A stretch of 23,289 nt of DNA from Candidatus Njordarchaeota archaeon (GTDB lineage: Archaea > Asgardarchaeota > Njordarchaeia > Njordarchaeales > Njordarchaeaceae). How positions within the stretch are numbered: position 1 is the first letter of the stretch; each line of letters starts with the position of its first letter. The stretch lies in the NCBI GenBank assembly GCA_029856625.1, contig JAHKLG010000005.1:1-23289 (forward strand), in the 5' to 3' direction. A program made the position numbers and the translations under genes. The notes beneath the pieces were generated by a model, which saw only the letters and a program-made list of their open reading frames with translations, did not search any database and was not told where the DNA came from. Positions 1 through 6,510 of the stretch are shown piece by piece.

Positions 1-796
1 AGACTGCCCCAGCAGCTTTTAAATGGCCGCCTCCACCAATCTTCTCTGCTAATTCGCTCGCTGATAAACTTGTCTCACTCCCAAGCCTAATTGATACTCT
101 ATCTTTACCGCTATTTGGATCAATATAAATGACAGCGACAGCCTTTCCTCCTCTGTTTAAAAACCATCTAGCAGCCTCCTTAACGATAAAGAATGGAACA
201 TTTCTGCAATCAAGCACAGCATATTTTACTCCGCTTTTAACTAACTGATCAATTTGAGTCATTAGTCTTTCACTAACTTCCTGCACTAATTTACTAACTT
301 TTTTCAATTCTCTCTTAAGCCATGGATCCTCATCAAATTTACTACCTCTCTTAGCTAGAATTTCAGCTATTTTCCTAAGAACCTTCTCATTACCTATATT
401 TAGTTTGATGACATAATCTAGCAATCTCAATCTCTCATCAAGCCTTCCAGTATCTGCCAAGTTAGCCATATTAACTAACTGCTTTGCAGTATTATCATCT
501 TCTAATCCTAAAACTTTAATTACTAAACTGGCTGTGGAAGGAGCTGAAGGATCTATTATGTCCCTCTCACTTAGTAAGCCCTCTCTTCTTAAGAGCTTGT
601 AATTAGTCTCATGATGATCAATATTCACGCTACAGTTCTTGGTTTTGGGAAGATCAACTACAAAGTCAAAAAATTCTTCAGTCTCTCGAGCTTGCTGAAC
701 TGATAGAAATCTAATCTCAGCATCTGGGTATTTGATAAGAAACAAAGCTGCAGAAACTATCCCGTCAATATCCTCATTATGCGTCGCTATCTTCAT
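1..796 (-). CDS. DHH-family phosphoesterase with DHHA1 domain (3' end cut by the window)
   Basis: The reverse strand reads open from ATG at 796 to the left edge: 265 codons and no stop. Near the N-terminus is THNEDIDGIVSAAL, the first Asp motif of the DHH superfamily. About residue 60 is NIDHHETN, the DHH signature, followed by NLADTG. The last visible residues, IGGGGHLKAAGA, are the GGGH motif of a DHHA1 domain. Only a short C-terminus is missing. Family members are Mn-dependent phosphodiesterases acting on nanoRNA, cyclic dinucleotides or single-stranded DNA (NrnA/RecJ-like); which substrate applies cannot be told. A GAGG ribosome-binding site sits just upstream of the ATG, and a TATA-like TTTTTTAAATC (reverse strand) lies near 892-902. 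Family assignment is firm; the precise function is inferred. Confidence 0.9.
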   Translation of the reverse strand, partial: MKIATHNEDIDGIVSAALFLIKYPDAEIRFLSVQQARETEEFFDFVVDLPKTKNCSVNIDHHETNYKLLRREGLLSERDIIDPSAPSTASLVIKVLGLEDDNTAKQLVNMANLADTGRLDERLRLLDYVIKLNIGNEKVLRKIAEILAKRGSKFDEDPWLKRELKKVSKLVQEVSERLMTQIDQLVKSGVKYAVLDCRNVPFFIVKEAARWFLNRGGKAVAVIYIDPNSGKDRVSIRLGSETSLSASELAEKIGGGGHLKAAGAV

Positions 797-940
797 AAAT
801 CCTCATCCATCTTAAACGTTAACTCTCGGCTTGTCAGTATCTTTTGTACCACATATTTTACTTTCCAACAAATAAAGGTGAAGATTTAACAAAGATTTAA
901 AAAAGAGAATACATGTCAGAGTATTGAGTGATGAATAATT

Positions 941-1001
941 TAATAGATGATGAAAAAATAATACTGAATGGTGACGATGAGTCGCAGTTCTGATAGTATT
1001 A
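941..1001 (+). ncRNA. weak C/D box sRNA candidate
   Basis: Possible archaeal box C/D layout: C box ATGATGA 947-953, 10-nt spacer, D' box CTGA 964-967, 6-nt linker, degenerate C' box ACGATGA 974-980, 9-nt guide, D box CTGA 990-993. TAATA (941-945) and TATTA (997-1001) could close a terminal stem. A TATA-like TTTAAAAAAG lies at about 896-905. Points against it are that the first guide is nearly all A/T and the second is shorter than the usual 10-12 nt. I found no convincing rRNA target. Confidence 0.3.
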
Positions 1002-1004
1002 TCT

Positions 1005-1174
1005 GTCCTTATCAATTATTTCGATTGAAGCTTTGCTTATTTGATATTAGCGGTAAGGACCTTCCCATTGTTCTCTTTCATTAGTAGAATGACTATTTCT
1101 AAAGTGTATTCGTTAGCATTAGAGGAGCAACAGTTTCCTAGAAGCGATTTTAGGTCGAATAAATCATTCTAATG
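1005..1174. other. intergenic stretch with nested inverted repeats, function unknown
   Basis: This lies inside the gene-poor region 797-1313, where I see no credible protein gene. GTCCTTATC (1005-1013) can pair with GGTAAGGAC (1052-1060) through nine base pairs including one G-U, enclosing a small AAGC/GCTT hairpin (1028-1038). Further on, 1079-1092 pairs with 1164-1174 (CATTA-GAATGA against TCATTCTAATG, with a 3-nt bulge). Nested within that are ATTCG/CGAAT (1108-1112 with 1156-1160) and AGGA/TCCT (1123-1126 with 1136-1139). It could be a structured RNA or 5' leader. Stems of this length are not far above chance in AT-rich DNA, so support is weak. No RNase P, SRP or tRNA consensus was seen. 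Confidence 0.2.
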
Positions 1175-1261
1175 AGTTTTGTCTTATATAGATATCGGTA
1201 GCTTAGTTGAACTATCCTCTAAAAAATATTCTTAAACATAACAACCGTTTTCTCTCTTGAA

Positions 1262-1331
1262 TAAGAAAAATGATGATGGTCTCGAGCTCTGATAAGGAGA
1301 AAAATGATGAGAACTAATCCTCTGATGTCTG
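1262..1331 (+). ncRNA. box C/D sRNA (2'-O-methylation guide), antisense to the cbf5 3' end
   Basis: All four boxes match consensus: C ATGATGA 1270-1276, 12-nt guide 1277-1288, D' CTGA 1289-1292, 11-nt linker, C' ATGATGA 1304-1310, 11-nt guide 1311-1321, D CTGA 1322-1325. Archaeal box C/D RNAs bind L7Ae, Nop5 and fibrillarin and direct ribose methylation at the target base paired to the fifth nucleotide before D or D'. A TATA-like CTTAAA at 1231-1236 lies about 26 bases before the expected 5' end. The RNA crosses the cbf5 stop codon (1314-1316) on the opposite strand. The linker is longer than usual. Guide 2 shares only seven nucleotides of complementarity with the conserved 16S GGATTAG segment, so its targets stay unassigned. 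Confidence 0.72.
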
Positions 1332-2339
1332 CGCGCTTTTCTTCTTCCACATCGGCGGGTAAAGTGCTCTTGGCATAAGGATTCGCGTATCCTCCGTCAC
1401 TTGACCTTTTTCTCGTTTTTCTATCTCTTGAGAATCTAAAAGTGTTTTACCAAGACCCACAAGTTCACCTTTCACGGTAAGTATTGCCACTAGATCGCCC
1501 TTCTTTATTTTTTGTGAAAAAGCCACAATACCTGGGATATATAATTGAGCACCATACGTTAAAGCACCGACGGCACCATCATTAATTATTATTCTGGGTA
1601 GATGCAGTATCCCTACCTCTGCTGGTAAGATAACATCTCTAAGAGCTTTTTCGTTACCCTCTTCCTTATACAAAGCCCATGCATCTACTAAATCCTGTAA
1701 GGTTCGAAGGGTATCGTCCTCGACGAATGGCCCGCTTTTCAATCTTCTTAAGTCTATCATATGCGCTCCAACGCCCAGAATATCACCAATATCCGTGCAT
1801 AATTTACGCATGTATGTTCCTGCCTGACAATGCACGATAAATAGGACATCCCTAGAAGACATCTCTAGAAACTCGATTTTGTAAATATGTCTAATTCTGG
1901 TTCTCCTCACAACGGCTGATCTTAGAGGAGGACGTTGATAAATGGGGCCTTCGAATTCCTTTAAAATTTTTTTAACTCTCTCTTCATCCACAGATTTATG
2001 AAGCCTCATAGCAACTACGTATATCTTATTACTAGGTAACCATGTACGCGCGATAGGTGTGGCTCTTTCAAGAGCTATTGGTAAAACGCCACTTACCCCG
2101 GGATCTAAAGTTCCTCCATGAGCTACTTTTTTTAGGCCCAATAGTTTTGCAATATAAGCGGAAACTTCATGACTTGTTAAATTAGGTGGCTTATCAAGAT
2201 TGATAACACCAAATCTTATGTGCTCTTCAATGGGTCTCTTCTCAGGCCAGTATCCCCAGTTAGGGTTTGTCTCTATTTTATCTACCTTGTACACTAAGTC
2301 TTCGCTTTCGAATGGAAAATCTGGTGGTAATCTAGGCAC
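1314..2339 (-). CDS. cbf5: Cbf5, archaeal tRNA/rRNA pseudouridine synthase
   Basis: The 341-residue protein is a full-length TruB-family pseudouridine synthase and the catalytic subunit of H/ACA RNPs (with Nop10, Gar1, L7Ae); archaeal Cbf5 can also make tRNA pseudouridine-55. Evidence includes ETNPNWGYWPEKRPIEEHI and FGVINLDKPPNLTSHEV in the N-terminal part, the catalytic loop HGGTLDPGVSGVLP with Asp79, and QRPPLRSAV, AGTYMRKLC and GVGAHMIDLRRLKSGPF in the core. A PUA domain spans about residues 247-325, ending near MPRALYPPMW. The start is GTG at 2339, and an in-frame stop closes the frame just upstream. The TATA-like TATTTAAA at 2350-2357 is so close that transcription would begin at or inside the first codons, so either a farther TATA is used or translation starts slightly later. 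It stands alone, divergent from the small gene at 2487. Confidence 0.97.
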   Translation of the reverse strand: MPRLPPDFPFESEDLVYKVDKIETNPNWGYWPEKRPIEEHIRFGVINLDKPPNLTSHEVSAYIAKLLGLKKVAHGGTLDPGVSGVLPIALERATPIARTWLPSNKIYVVAMRLHKSVDEERVKKILKEFEGPIYQRPPLRSAVVRRTRIRHIYKIEFLEMSSRDVLFIVHCQAGTYMRKLCTDIGDILGVGAHMIDLRRLKSGPFVEDDTLRTLQDLVDAWALYKEEGNEKALRDVILPAEVGILHLPRIIINDGAVGALTYGAQLYIPGIVAFSQKIKKGDLVAILTVKGELVGLGKTLLDSQEIEKREKGQVTEDTRILMPRALYPPMWKKKSAQTSED

Positions 2340-2379
2340 TATGATCAGCCTTTAAATATCTAATTAGCTACTTTAAGGA

Positions 2380-2397
2380 CTTAATTACCTAATTAAG
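2380..2397. promoter_or_regulatory. palindromic AT-rich element in the cbf5 / sRNA divergent promoter
   Basis: CTTAATT (2380-2386) and AATTAAG (2391-2397) form a 7-bp inverted repeat around ACCT. The element sits between cbf5 (-) and the rightward sRNA candidate at 2416. CTTTAAGG (2371-2378) is placed about 30 bases before that RNA and could be its TATA box. The palindrome may be overlapping TATA-like elements for both directions or an operator; sequence alone does not decide. Confidence 0.3.
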
Positions 2398-2410
2398 CTA
2401 TAGATAAGTA

Positions 2411-2475
2411 TTAACATGATGAGGAACCCCGTGCTCAGATAATGTAATGAAGAAAAGCCGGCATCGCTGATAAAT
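2411..2475 (+). ncRNA. box C/D sRNA candidate with guide complementary to the 23S rRNA peptidyl-transferase centre
   Basis: C box ATGATGA at 2416-2422 and D box CTGA at 2467-2470 match consensus. The internal boxes are degenerate: D' CTCA 2434-2437 and C' ATGAAGA 2447-2453, one mismatch each. The D guide (2454-2466) is complementary to the conserved 23S segment CGAUGUCGGCU through 11 consecutive pairs (2456-2466), one of them G-U. By the fifth-nucleotide rule, C2462 would direct methylation of the G of CGAUG, G2505 in E. coli numbering as I recall it. The D' guide (2423-2433) target is not recognised. It lies between cbf5 and the gene at 2487, leaving about 16 bases before that start codon. 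Terminal-stem pairing is weak. Confidence 0.6.
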
Positions 2476-2486
2476 TGAGTGCGTGA

Positions 2487-2729
2487 ATGAATGTGAAACC
2501 GGATAAAACGTGGCAGAAGATTAAGAAAATGATTTCTGAACTCCCAGAGCCTTATCAAAAGAAAGCGTTAAAGATCCTTGATGAATGCTCTAGAACGCAA
2601 AGTATATTTGAGAAGAGAATATATAAGAGTAGATTACTAACGGTTTGTTGCGAATCTCTTAAAGATCTTTCGACGAAAGAAAGGAGAAAATTCTGCAGAG
2701 AACTTAGGATGCTATTGAGACAAATATAA
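2487..2729 (+). CDS. small basic helical protein, unknown function
   Basis: This 80-residue reading frame starts at ATG 2487, a few bases after the D box of the sRNA candidate, and ends 19 bases before taw2 on the same strand. The sequence is charged, Lys/Arg-rich and predicted mostly helical, with three cysteines in the middle and C-terminal part (CSRTQ, TVCCES, KFCREL). I do not recognise a family. Spacing and strand suggest cotranscription with taw2 and the DUF424 gene. There is no strong ribosome-binding site. Codon composition resembles the neighbours, which favours a real gene. Confidence 0.6.
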   Translation: MNVKPDKTWQKIKKMISELPEPYQKKALKILDECSRTQSIFEKRIYKSRLLTVCCESLKDLSTKERRKFCRELRMLLRQI

Positions 2730-2748
2730 TATACTAAGGGGTATCTAT

Positions 2749-3597
2749 TTGCCCTCGCTTAAACAAGTTCTAATTACGAAATTACGAGGAAAAATTCCCG
2801 ATGATCTTTTAAGATACATACCATCTAGATATCCTATCATAGGTTCTGCGGTACTTATCCATCTTCATCCAGCACTAAATTCTTTCTCAGACCTCATAGG
2901 TAATGCTATATTAGAAGCATTAGGAAATAATGTTAAGAGTGTATGGGTTAAGAAAGGGAAAACTCTAGGAATATATAGAAAACCAATGTTTCAATGTATT
3001 GTTGGCGAATGTAACCCTATTGTTATTCATCGAGAACTCAACACACTCTTTAAACTTGATATCTCTAAGTTAACATTTAGTCCAGGAAATGCTGGGGAAA
3101 GAGAAAGACTTGTGAGAATGATTAGGAGAGATGATGTAATCCTAGACATGTTCGCTTGTTGCGGTAATCTTTCAATGCCAATTGCCGTGAATGTAAAACC
3201 AAAATGTATCTATGCTATAGAGATAAACCCTTTAGCTTATGCTTTCCTATTAGAAAACATTCGCTTAAATAAGGTTTCTAATATAGTTCAGCCCTCTTTA
3301 ATGGATAACCATTATTTAGAATTAGAGGAAATCGCTACTCATGTATTATTGGGTTTTCTTCCTAGCCCAGATAAGATACAGACCATTAGAGGCATCAAAG
3401 CGATTTGTCCAGAGGGTGGTGTTTTACATTATCATACCATTGTGAGAAATAAGTATGAGTATTCAAGCATTATCACTAATCTATTACGACTAGTCAATAA
3501 ACAAGGATATCGCGTCGAAAAAGTTAATGTTCAAAAAATAAAGAATATGGCTCCTAAAGTAGAGCATATTGTGATAAGGCTGAATATAAAGAGATAA
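2749..3597 (+). CDS. taw2: Taw2/TYW2-like tRNA-Phe wyosine aminocarboxypropyltransferase
   Basis: The 282-residue protein belongs to the Trm5/Tyw2 class I methyltransferase-fold group. Taw2 transfers the aminocarboxypropyl group of SAM to 4-demethylwyosine at position 37 of tRNA-Phe. SPGNAGERERL (residues 111-121) precedes the SAM-binding loop DMFACCGNLSMPIA (133-146), then IEINPLAYAFLLENIRLN (158-174). Where Trm5 carries an N(L/Y)P motif this protein has LLGFLPSP (200-207), typical of the Taw2 branch, and GGVLHYH follows. Start is TTG 2749 behind AAGGGG at 2736-2741. A separate Trm5 is encoded at 15583, consistent with a wyosine pathway. Confidence is high for the family and good for Taw2 over Trm5. 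Confidence 0.87.
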   Translation: MPSLKQVLITKLRGKIPDDLLRYIPSRYPIIGSAVLIHLHPALNSFSDLIGNAILEALGNNVKSVWVKKGKTLGIYRKPMFQCIVGECNPIVIHRELNTLFKLDISKLTFSPGNAGERERLVRMIRRDDVILDMFACCGNLSMPIAVNVKPKCIYAIEINPLAYAFLLENIRLNKVSNIVQPSLMDNHYLELEEIATHVLLGFLPSPDKIQTIRGIKAICPEGGVLHYHTIVRNKYEYSSIITNLLRLVNKQGYRVEKVNVQKIKNMAPKVEHIVIRLNIKR

Positions 3598-3648
3598 GAA
3601 ACTTACGCAAAAACTCAATTAAAAGTTGCTTAAGAGCTGTGGGGTAAA

Positions 3649-3990
3649 TTGAGTGGCGGGGAAGAAAAAATCGCCTGGATCCGCGAGATATACACAGATA
3701 CATATGGTCTAATACTCGCTGCATGTGATAAGGAACTTTTGGGAAAGAAATTGAGACGTGGAAACGTAGTAATAGATGTTTCACCTAAATTCTATGGAGG
3801 GCGCCTAGTTGATAGGGAAGAATTAATTATCTTAATGAGAAAAGCGGATGTGCTTAACCTAATGGGTCAAAAAGTGGTCTCGCTTGCAGAGGAGATAGGT
3901 CTTATTCATCCTCAAGCTAAAATATTCTTTGAAAACGATGAAGGAGAAAAAGTACCGCATGCTCAAATGTATAGGTTCGAGATATTATGA
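3649..3990 (+). CDS. DUF424 family protein
   Basis: This 113-residue protein matches the archaeal DUF424 pattern: CDKELLGKKLRRG near residue 26, KFYGGRLVDREEL in the middle, NLMGQKVVSLAEEIGLIHPQA, and a C-terminal VPHAQMYRFEI. The family is widespread in archaea and its biochemical role is, to my knowledge, not established. It follows taw2 by about 50 bases on the same strand and starts at TTG 3649 behind GGGGT at 3641-3645. Its end meets the end of the leftward gene at 3992 with a single base between, so the two transcripts converge with no room for a terminator. Confidence 0.85.
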   Translation: MSGGEEKIAWIREIYTDTYGLILAACDKELLGKKLRRGNVVIDVSPKFYGGRLVDREELIILMRKADVLNLMGQKVVSLAEEIGLIHPQAKIFFENDEGEKVPHAQMYRFEIL

Positions 3991-3991
3991 A

Positions 3992-5005
3992 TTATCTCTT
4001 CCTGAGAACAAAATTCTGCACAATTGCTTTCTCATCCTCATCTAATCCATACAAATCATATATTTTCTCATTAAGTTCGCCTACTAGTTCACTCACACGT
4101 TCTTCTATAATTTTTTTCTCTTCACTTCCTTCCTCAACTTCACTGAGCTCCTTTGCCACCCCGCAAATCTTTAGCACTTGCCTTACAATATCTCTCCTTT
4201 CGCTTCGATCGGCAATACTAATCGGTAAGACATTAAGATAAGGAGGCACATACAGAAAGTACTTCCCCTTAGGCTGCCTACTACCCCTTTTAGTTACTCT
4301 TTGGGCATATAATTTGTAATAGAATTCAATTAAATCAGAGTTTAGGATTCCTAGTAAATAAAGTAAGGTTTCTCTTGATTTGCCCAGATCCCTTAAAATC
4401 TCTTCACTTTCCTGCAAAAATTTCTCCACATCTAGACTTGGCTCATTAGTATCTCTCCATTTAGTAATATAATCGCGCAATTCTTCTAAATCATACCAGA
4501 ATCTTATGATCACAGTACTATCCATAGCATAGAATTTTCCTTCCTCATATGTAAATGCGTTGAATCGCGAAATATATGGTGACATAATTTTTTCAATTTC
4601 AAACATCTGAGGAGATAATGGATCCTCTAACTCCCACCATTTTTTCCCATAGATCCATACAGCGCTTCTACGCTCTAGAATTACCCTGAATTGCTCAAGA
4701 TATTTTATAACGTTTGGAAACCTTTTTTCAAAATCTTTTTGCTGAGTATATATCACCCACTTTCCAGCCCATTTATACCGGAAAGGACCGATATCTTTTC
4801 CCCGGAGGATTGGTCTTAAAGCTTCTTTCTCTAAATGCCATTCATTGATTATGCTTTCATCAACAACGAATACATGCAGAACACCAGTCCATATCCCTCT
4901 ATACACATTGCATATCATATCTAACCTAGCCTTATCCTGCTTAATTTTTTCAGCTAAATTCTTATACCTCCTTGGAAAACTCTTCGGTCTAAAAAGCATT
5001 GCCAT
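3992..5005 (-). CDS. stand-alone TaqI-like/type IIG specificity (target-recognition) domain protein
   Basis: The protein resembles the C-terminal specificity domain of TaqI/Eco57I-type (type IIG, PglX-like) DNA methylases: VYRGIWTGVLHVFVVDE, then LRPILRGKDI, WVIY, FPNVIKYLEQFRVILERR, WWELEDP, IMSPYIS, an LLGILNSDLIEFYYK segment and LPI near the C-terminus. No SAM-binding motif and no NPPY/DPPY catalytic motif is present, and no methylase gene is adjacent. I chose ATG 5005 (337 residues) because AGGGGAGAG lies directly upstream; a TTG at 5020 would add five residues and overlap the previous stop. It is the last gene of the 10024-3992 operon. It may be a DNA-recognition subunit, or a relic of a restriction enzyme with a good ribosome-binding site. 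Domain recognition is confident, role unknown. Confidence 0.7.
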   Translation of the reverse strand: MAMLFRPKSFPRRYKNLAEKIKQDKARLDMICNVYRGIWTGVLHVFVVDESIINEWHLEKEALRPILRGKDIGPFRYKWAGKWVIYTQQKDFEKRFPNVIKYLEQFRVILERRSAVWIYGKKWWELEDPLSPQMFEIEKIMSPYISRFNAFTYEEGKFYAMDSTVIIRFWYDLEELRDYITKWRDTNEPSLDVEKFLQESEEILRDLGKSRETLLYLLGILNSDLIEFYYKLYAQRVTKRGSRQPKGKYFLYVPPYLNVLPISIADRSERRDIVRQVLKICGVAKELSEVEEGSEEKKIIEERVSELVGELNEKIYDLYGLDEDEKAIVQNFVLRKR

Positions 5006-5016
5006 TATCTCTCCCC

Positions 5017-5979
5017 TCAAATACTCCTCCCAGTTAGTAACCTAATAATGGCTATTATTAGCACGAAAAAGCCTGCAAATATGCCGATTAATATCCAGAT
5101 TGCGATAAGACGACTAACCAGAATATATGTCCTGAAGTCTAAGTTGAATAGCATTGGCAGGAGTATCGATGTAGAGTAAGCATTCCAGACGATGTGAAAC
5201 ATTATTGATGAGATAAGCCCTCTCTTAACTGCCATATACCCTAGAAATATTCCTAATAAGGATGCTTGATATATTTTATTAAAAGGCCATCCAAAAGCAT
5301 AATGAGCGATTCCAAAATATATGCCACTGCAAAATATCAGGATCCAATCCACGTAATCTATGTTCTCCTTACCATTCACTAAAAATCTCATTACCCAATG
5401 CATGTTATGTGAAATCTCTTCCCTAAAGATAATTAACTCTTTAATAATTATAGGTACTAGAAGAGGCAATAAACGAAAACTTAATTCTTCACTGAAAGGT
5501 GCTATTAGAATAGCCTCATACAGCACGATCTCTATTGATTTTGTCTGCTGAACGTTAGGTACAGCAGGAAAAATAAATGCTAGTGCTATGCTAAGAAAGA
5601 ACGCAAGAAAAAAAGCTTCTGTCACACTTAGTATTTCCCCACTATAATTATGTGAACTTAACTCATAAAGCAAACCTTTCTCCTTTATAATAAAGATGAT
5701 TGAGATGATTAGAAGAAAAATATACAATGCGAAATTAAAAAGAACCGCTCCCTCCCTTCTTACCGAAAAAATCATGACGCTGAATCCGAGAAAAATTCGA
5801 AAAATAGCATAACTCTCTACTTTTAGTATTATCACTCCTAAGACCACTTCCGTTAACACAAAGGCTAATACGAAGAAGATAGAGATTATAATTCTGGCAA
5901 TACTCATTTCCCAGAATAACTTTTTATCCACGATATACACTCCAAGTACTCTTTCCAAAAATTCCTTCTTAGAGCTCAT
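5017..5979 (-). CDS. CPBP (CAAX/ABI-type) intramembrane protease
   Basis: The protein has about eight hydrophobic membrane segments and the three CPBP (Rce1-like) motifs: EELSFR (EExxxR), FGIAH (FxxxH) and HIVWN (HxxxN), at about residues 164-169, 222-226 and 262-266 when counted from ATG 5979. These carry the glutamate and histidines of the intramembrane active site. Family members cleave prenylated proteins, bacteriocin leaders or anti-sigma factors, or protect cells from toxic peptides; the substrate here is unknown. ATG 5979 follows a GGGAG site and overlaps the previous gene by 11 bases, so translation is probably coupled. A TTG at 6000 would add seven residues. Its partners are the helical proteins and the propeller upstream and the DNA-recognition protein downstream. 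Confidence 0.88.
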   Translation of the reverse strand: MSSKKEFLERVLGVYIVDKKLFWEMSIARIIISIFFVLAFVLTEVVLGVIILKVESYAIFRIFLGFSVMIFSVRREGAVLFNFALYIFLLIISIIFIIKEKGLLYELSSHNYSGEILSVTEAFFLAFFLSIALAFIFPAVPNVQQTKSIEIVLYEAILIAPFSEELSFRLLPLLVPIIIKELIIFREEISHNMHWVMRFLVNGKENIDYVDWILIFCSGIYFGIAHYAFGWPFNKIYQASLLGIFLGYMAVKRGLISSIMFHIVWNAYSTSILLPMLFNLDFRTYILVSRLIAIWILIGIFAGFFVLIIAIIRLLTGRSI

Positions 5980-6496
5980 TATCTCCCAGCTCCGTATCAA
6001 GAACCTTTAATGATAAAAGAACTATCATTCTAAGAATTTTTGTGTATTCTCGATCCTTCTCTGACCCAAGTTTATTGGCTACGTATTCTATTTCGGCCAA
6101 ACTTCTAACAAGCTCGTCTCTTATGCGTTCGTCTTTTATCGAGAAAAACACGCCTAAAAGCAGCCCTATCGCTTTCACATAAGCCCCAAATGTTTCGTCG
6201 ATAAATACTCTTTTTTCAAATGATTTTGCCGCCAAGTAGCGTGCAAACTCTCTATGAATCAGACTAGCTAGCAGAAAAAGACCCACATCCTTTTTATCTT
6301 CAGCCATTTTTTCTACTATTTCTGGATCGGGTATATTTCCTAGTTTAGCCTCCTTTTCCATTAAGTCAATTAATTCTTCGGCAGATTTACAATTCAGGAG
6401 ATTTTCCTTGCACATACTTTTAACGGCATCTTTTATAGCTAAACAAAATTTTTGCGCTAGCCCTCCTATTTGCACCCATTTTAACTTATTCTTCAT
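5969..6496 (-). CDS. helical protein of unknown function
   Basis: From ATG 6496 the product has 175 residues, mostly amphipathic helix, with no signal peptide or convincing membrane span; two cysteines lie in the first 40 residues. I do not recognise a family. ATG 6496 is preferred because GGTGAG lies just upstream and it falls shortly after the stop of the preceding gene (6511). An in-frame ATG at 6535 would add 13 residues but lacks a ribosome-binding site. The 3' end overlaps the CPBP protease gene. Position between a large helical protein and a membrane protease suggests a partner or adaptor, which is inference. Confidence 0.65.
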   Translation of the reverse strand: MKNKLKWVQIGGLAQKFCLAIKDAVKSMCKENLLNCKSAEELIDLMEKEAKLGNIPDPEIVEKMAEDKKDVGLFLLASLIHREFARYLAAKSFEKRVFIDETFGAYVKAIGLLLGVFFSIKDERIRDELVRSLAEIEYVANKLGSEKDREYTKILRMIVLLSLKVLDTELGDNEL

Positions 6497-6510
6497 GCAA
6501 TTCTCACCAT

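Noticed and set aside
812..1015. Minus-strand 67-codon open frame in the DHH-cbf5 gap
   Set aside because: Low-complexity His/Leu/Ser composition, no ribosome-binding site, no family resemblance, and overlap with the possible C/D element and the DHH promoter.
1190..1225. tRNA-like string GGTAGCTTAGTTGA
   Set aside because: It resembles a D-arm, but there is no matching acceptor stem, anticodon arm or TPsiC sequence downstream.
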